Both the position numbers and the translations under genes were made by a program. The notes beneath the pieces were generated by a model. It saw only the letters and a list, made by a program, of their open reading frames with translations, was not told the origin of the DNA and ran no database searches. From NCBI RefSeq assembly GCF_029265375.1, contig NZ_JAJUJJ010000002.1, forward strand, positions 116,175 to 180,174: a stretch of 64,000 nt of DNA, written 5' to 3'. The stretch is from Nesterenkonia sp. GTDB taxonomy: Bacteria > Actinomycetota > Actinomycetes > Actinomycetales > Micrococcaceae. Of the stretch, positions 61,373 to 64,000 are shown one piece after another. Numbering within the stretch: the first letter of the stretch is position 1; each line of letters opens with the position of its first letter.

Positions 61373-61523
61373 TATGCGCGGTGATACTGGGCACTGGGCG
61401 GGGCCGTGTCGTCGGCCGGCAGTGCAGGTGACGGGGTTCAGCGGCTGGGAACGGCCGGCGCGGATGCGGAGCCCCCGGCGGCAGTGCCCCACCCACGCTG
61501 CGCTGGGCGCGCGACAGCTGCGC

Positions 61524-62612
61524 TCAGGCGTCGGCCGCGAAAGCCAGGCCAAGCCCTTCGGCCGGTGCGACGGCGGCGCGGCACTCCTGAATCCGCACCG
61601 GCGAGGGCTCGGTGAGGAAGCCCACCTCATAGAGACCTGCGTCCTCGACGTCCTCCACCCAGACCGGCTCCGGCAGGGTGAGGGCCAGCTGGGCGGAGAG
61701 ATCCGGCAGCAGGTGCGGCGCCAGCCTCCGGCCCGAGTCGGCGACCAGCTCAGCGATCTGCAGGAACGGCGTGATGCCTCCTACCCGCACAATATTGGGC
61801 TGCAGCACCTGAGCGCCGTCGGCGGCCATGAGCTCGGCGAACCGGTAGCGGGTGTGCAGGTTCTCCCCGGCGGCGATGGGCACACCCGGCCCGCTGCGGG
61901 TGATCCGCCGGCTGAGCTCTGCGTAGCCGGCGGTGTCATCGGCGCGCAGCGGCTCCTCAATCCACTCGAGCCGGTACTCGGCCAGCGCGCTGATGGCCTC
62001 CTCCGCGGTCTGCAGGTCCCAGCGCTGATTGGCGTCGATCATCAGTGCCCGGTCCTCCCCCAGGATCTCCCGGGCGAGCCTGACCCGCTCGACGTCGCGC
62101 TGCAGCTGCGGGGACCCGACCTTGATCTTCACCGCCGGCTGCCCGGCGTCCACCCAGCGCTGCAGCTGCTCTGCGAGCTCATCCAGGCTGTAGTGCAGGT
62201 TCACTCCCGAACCGTAGGTGGGCAGGCTCTGGTGCCGTCGGCCCAGCAGCTCCACCACGCTGGTGCCGCGGCGCCGGGCTGCCAAGTCCCACAGCGCCAG
62301 GTCAGACCCGGCCATGGCGATGGTCGTCAGCCCGCCTCCGCCTGCTTCGTGCAGATGCCGCCACAGCGGCTCCCAGACGTCAGCGGCGTCGGCCTCGCGG
62401 CCGATGAGGAAGGGCGCAATGTCATGCTCCACCAGTGCCGCAACCGCCTGCGGGCCGATGGTCGGAGTCCAGGAGAATCCGGTCCCCACTGCGCCGTCGC
62501 TGTCAGTGATCTCGGTGACGATCACGTGCATCCGGGGCGCCTCCGGCACCCACGGGCGGCGCATCTGACGTGTGAGCAGGCGCGTGGTGACCTGGGCAAT
62601 GGTGGGTTTCAC
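61524..62612 (-). CDS. Mandelate racemase/muconate lactonizing-type enolase superfamily enzyme
   Basis: A 362-residue TIM-barrel enzyme expected to abstract a proton alpha to a carboxylate, for example in sugar-acid dehydration. Visible residues: KIK pair in AVKIKVGSP near 161, metal ligands in MIDANQRW (Asp, near 192), WIEEPL (Glu, near 218) and AAGENL (Glu, near 245), and His in APHLLPDLS near 293 with a late Glu in VWVEDV. This is the mandelate racemase/sugar-acid dehydratase layout, but the Asp that usually pairs with the His (QPDxxRxGG) is Asn here (QPNIVRVGG near 268). GTG 62612 has GAGGGG five bases upstream. A galactarate- or rhamnonate-type dehydratase role is possible, not shown. 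Confidence 0.82.
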   Translation of the reverse strand: MKPTIAQVTTRLLTRQMRRPWVPEAPRMHVIVTEITDSDGAVGTGFSWTPTIGPQAVAALVEHDIAPFLIGREADAADVWEPLWRHLHEAGGGGLTTIAMAGSDLALWDLAARRRGTSVVELLGRRHQSLPTYGSGVNLHYSLDELAEQLQRWVDAGQPAVKIKVGSPQLQRDVERVRLAREILGEDRALMIDANQRWDLQTAEEAISALAEYRLEWIEEPLRADDTAGYAELSRRITRSGPGVPIAAGENLHTRYRFAELMAADGAQVLQPNIVRVGGITPFLQIAELVADSGRRLAPHLLPDLSAQLALTLPEPVWVEDVEDAGLYEVGFLTEPSPVRIQECRAAVAPAEGLGLAFAADA

Positions 62613-62773
62613 AGGTGTCCCCTCGTCGGAGCTGTCAGGGCCGGACGACGCGCACCGCCAGCAGGGGCAGGAATGCGCTTTCTTCGGACTGTATCCTGTG
62701 ACGTGCCTCTCACTCAACAGCTCAGGCGTCGCGTCCCGGGCCTCCGGACGCCCCCAGAAAAGCAGGTGATTGA

Positions 62774-63850
62774 ATGCCTCCCTCCCCCACGGAACGTCCC
62801 CAGGCCGAATCCTCCGAGCGCGCGGTGAAGCGCAGCCGCATCTGCAGCCTGCTGGAGCCCGGCGACGAGGCGGTCTGGCTGACCAGTCCCGCCGCGGTGA
62901 GCTGGTATCTGTGCGGAGCGCGGGTGCATACCTCGCTGCAGGGGCCACCTATCGCCGCGGTGCTGGTGGGCCCGGAGACCGAGCTGGTGGTGACCTTCAC
63001 CAATGAGGCGGAACGCCTGGCGGCCGAAGAGCTGGACGACGACGTCGAGCTGACTGCTGTGCCCTGGGACAGCCCATTGGATTCGGTGCTGGCCGGACGC
63101 GGCCGCATCCGCGGCGAGGACGAGTATGCCGACCAGCTGCGGGCAGCCCGTGCCGCCCTGCTGCCGGCGGAGCAGCAGCGGTTCCGCAGACTGGGCGAAG
63201 ACTCCGCCCGGGCGCTGACCGCCGTGCTGAGCGGCTTCCGCCCCCAGATGAGCGAGCGTCAGCTGGCCGCCGAGGTCGCCGCAGCAATCGTCGCAGCCGG
63301 CGCCGACCCGCTGGTGGTGATGGTCTCCGGGACGGCCCGGGCCCAGTACCGGCACCCGCTGCCCACTGAGCAGCCGGTCGGCGAGCGCGCCATGGTGGTG
63401 GTCTGCGCGCGTCGACACGGACTCATTGCGAACCTGACCCGGTGGGTGCGCGCCGGGGAACCGGATGCGCGCCAGGCCGATGCGCAGCGCAGAATCATGC
63501 AGGTGGAGGCGGCCTTCTTCGACGCCACCGTCGAGGGACGGCGTCTGGCCGAAGTGCTCGACGACGGCGCGGCCGCCTACGCCCGGCACGGATTCAGCCG
63601 TGACGAGTGGCGCAACCACCATCAGGGCGGGGCTGCCGGCTATGCGGGGCGGGACCCGCGGGCCTCCTCGGGGGTGGAGGATCTGGTGCAGCAGAACCAG
63701 GCCTTCGCCTGGAACCCCTCGGCCCCCGGCGTGAAGGTGGAGGACACCATGCTGCTGCGCGGCGGTCAGCTGGAGCCGCTGACGGTGGATCCGGACTGGC
63801 CCACTGTGGAGGTTGCTGGCCGCCGTCGCCCGGGCACCCTGGTGGTGTGA
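62774..63850 (+). CDS. M24 peptidase-like protein with incomplete metal site
   Basis: A 358-residue protein with the creatinase/aminopeptidase P two-domain shape: N-terminal domain (EPGDEAVWLTSPAAVSWYLCGA) and a pita-bread C-terminal domain beginning near 135 (SARALTAVLSGFRPQMSERQLAAEV). WRNHHQGGAAGYAGRDPR near 279 keeps the His block and NPSAPGVKVEDTMLL the later Glu, but the stretch that normally supplies two metal-binding Asp residues reads VCARRHGLIANLTRWV. It may be a metal-poor hydrolase or non-peptidase relative. Divergent from the enolase-superfamily gene; start fits the leading ribosome site weakly. Confidence 0.7.
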   Translation: MPPSPTERPQAESSERAVKRSRICSLLEPGDEAVWLTSPAAVSWYLCGARVHTSLQGPPIAAVLVGPETELVVTFTNEAERLAAEELDDDVELTAVPWDSPLDSVLAGRGRIRGEDEYADQLRAARAALLPAEQQRFRRLGEDSARALTAVLSGFRPQMSERQLAAEVAAAIVAAGADPLVVMVSGTARAQYRHPLPTEQPVGERAMVVVCARRHGLIANLTRWVRAGEPDARQADAQRRIMQVEAAFFDATVEGRRLAEVLDDGAAAYARHGFSRDEWRNHHQGGAAGYAGRDPRASSGVEDLVQQNQAFAWNPSAPGVKVEDTMLLRGGQLEPLTVDPDWPTVEVAGRRRPGTLVV

Positions 63851-63905
63851 GGCTGGCCTCTAGGTGTAGTTCCCCGGAACGTTGTGAACGGGGTTGAGTG
63901 ATAAA

Positions 63906-63962
63906 GGAGACCTCCGATATCGGTGTGGGTAACGACACTCACAACCCGATACGGAGGTCTCC
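63906..63962 (+). promoter_or_regulatory. Hairpin that buries the transposase ribosome site
   Basis: GGAGACCTCCGATATCGG (63906-63923) pairs with 63946-63962 over 17 base pairs with one bulged A and a 22-base loop. The second arm contains the GGAGG ribosome site of the transposase. Confidence 0.65.
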
Positions 63963-63963
63963 C

Positions 63964-64000
63964 ATGATTCACCGTAACGCCCCGATGACACCTGCCGGTA
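63964..64000 (+). CDS. IS481-type transposase, N-terminal fragment
   Basis: Only the first twelve codons are inside the window (MIHRNAPMTPAG). The HRNAPMTPxGR-type beginning is typical of actinobacterial IS481 transposases, which have an N-terminal helix-turn-helix and a DDE catalytic domain. GGAGG lies six bases upstream. The family call rests on a short stretch and could be wrong. Confidence 0.55.
   Translation, partial: MIHRNAPMTPAG

Larger units (their letters stand above)
63865..64000 (+). mobile_element. Left end of an IS481-type insertion sequence (cut by window edge)
   Basis: Begins with TGTAGTTCCCCGGAACG, typical in starting TGT like IS481 ends, 14 bases after the M24-like gene. 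It contains a transposase start at 63964 and a ribosome-site hairpin. The right end lies outside the window, so end repeats and target duplication cannot be checked. Confidence 0.55.

Noticed and set aside
1..64000. Search for tRNA, rRNA, CRISPR arrays and riboswitches
   Set aside because: By eye no CCA-ended cloverleaf, no regularly spaced repeats and no recognisable aptamer were seen in the intergenic spaces. A tRNAscan-SE or Rfam run could still find a missed RNA.

Overview
The window is GC-rich, with densely packed, often 1-8 nt overlapping genes, GTG starts, and TANNNT -10 boxes directly before some start codons. This suggests a high-GC Gram-positive actinobacterium. A Micrococcales relative is my best guess, from gene content and style only. 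No rRNA, tRNA, CRISPR array or phage module was found. Nearly everything belongs to uptake and breakdown of plant sugars.

Region 1 (1-3631): electron transfer flavoprotein etfB-etfA translationally coupled to an MFS exporter-like gene, then a small DUF4190-type membrane protein. Region 2 (3642-9415, minus): an L-rhamnose operon, rhaD (aldolase fused to a lactaldehyde-type dehydrogenase), rhaB (kinase) and an L-lactate dehydrogenase, with a DeoR regulator upstream and a clear promoter/operator. Region 3 (9546-17525): a cupin isomerase-like protein, a DUF4432 epimerase-like protein and a four-gene ribose-type ABC transporter, ending with a convergent LacI regulator. Region 4 (17584-24640): a DeoR regulator, a second ribose-type ABC transporter (one permease), a 2-hydroxyacid dehydrogenase and an FGGY kinase. 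The substrates of regions 3 and 4 are not evident. Region 5 (24681-32613): the rhamnose importer operon rhaT-rhaP-rhaQ-rhaS-rhaM-rhaI (minus), a small membrane protein and a LacI regulator. With region 2 it gives a full route: rhamnose, rhamnulose, rhamnulose-1-P, DHAP plus lactaldehyde, lactate, pyruvate.

Region 6 (32822-36430): LysR regulator, 5-dehydro-4-deoxyglucarate dehydratase and alpha-ketoglutarate semialdehyde dehydrogenase, the lower oxidative pathway for galacturonate/glucarate-type acids. Region 7 (36505-39791): an unrelated defence cassette, EVE-domain McrB plus McrC (type IV restriction). Region 8 (39825-62612): a glycoside locus with GH42 beta-galactosidase, GH106 alpha-L-rhamnosidase, an (alpha/alpha)6-type hydrolase, two Gfo/Idh/MocA oxidoreductases, a nucleotide-sugar-type SDR, an enolase-superfamily enzyme, five paralogous family-1 ABC solute-binding lipoproteins, and only one MalF/MalG-type permease pair with no ATPase. 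Rhamnosidase, galactosidase, rhamnose and uronate-acid genes together point to rhamnogalacturonan/pectin fragments (inference). Region 9 (62774-64000): a divergent M24-peptidase-like gene lacking expected metal ligands, then the left end of an IS481-type insertion sequence cut by the window edge.

Regulation visible in the sequence: an identical 13-bp palindromic LacI-type operator precedes both the rhamnose importer operon and the tandem-binding-protein/rhamnosidase operon, and CRP/GlxR-like sites (TGTGA-N6-TCACA, at most one mismatch) occur in six intergenic regions before sugar genes. Together these suggest local inducers layered under a global catabolite signal.
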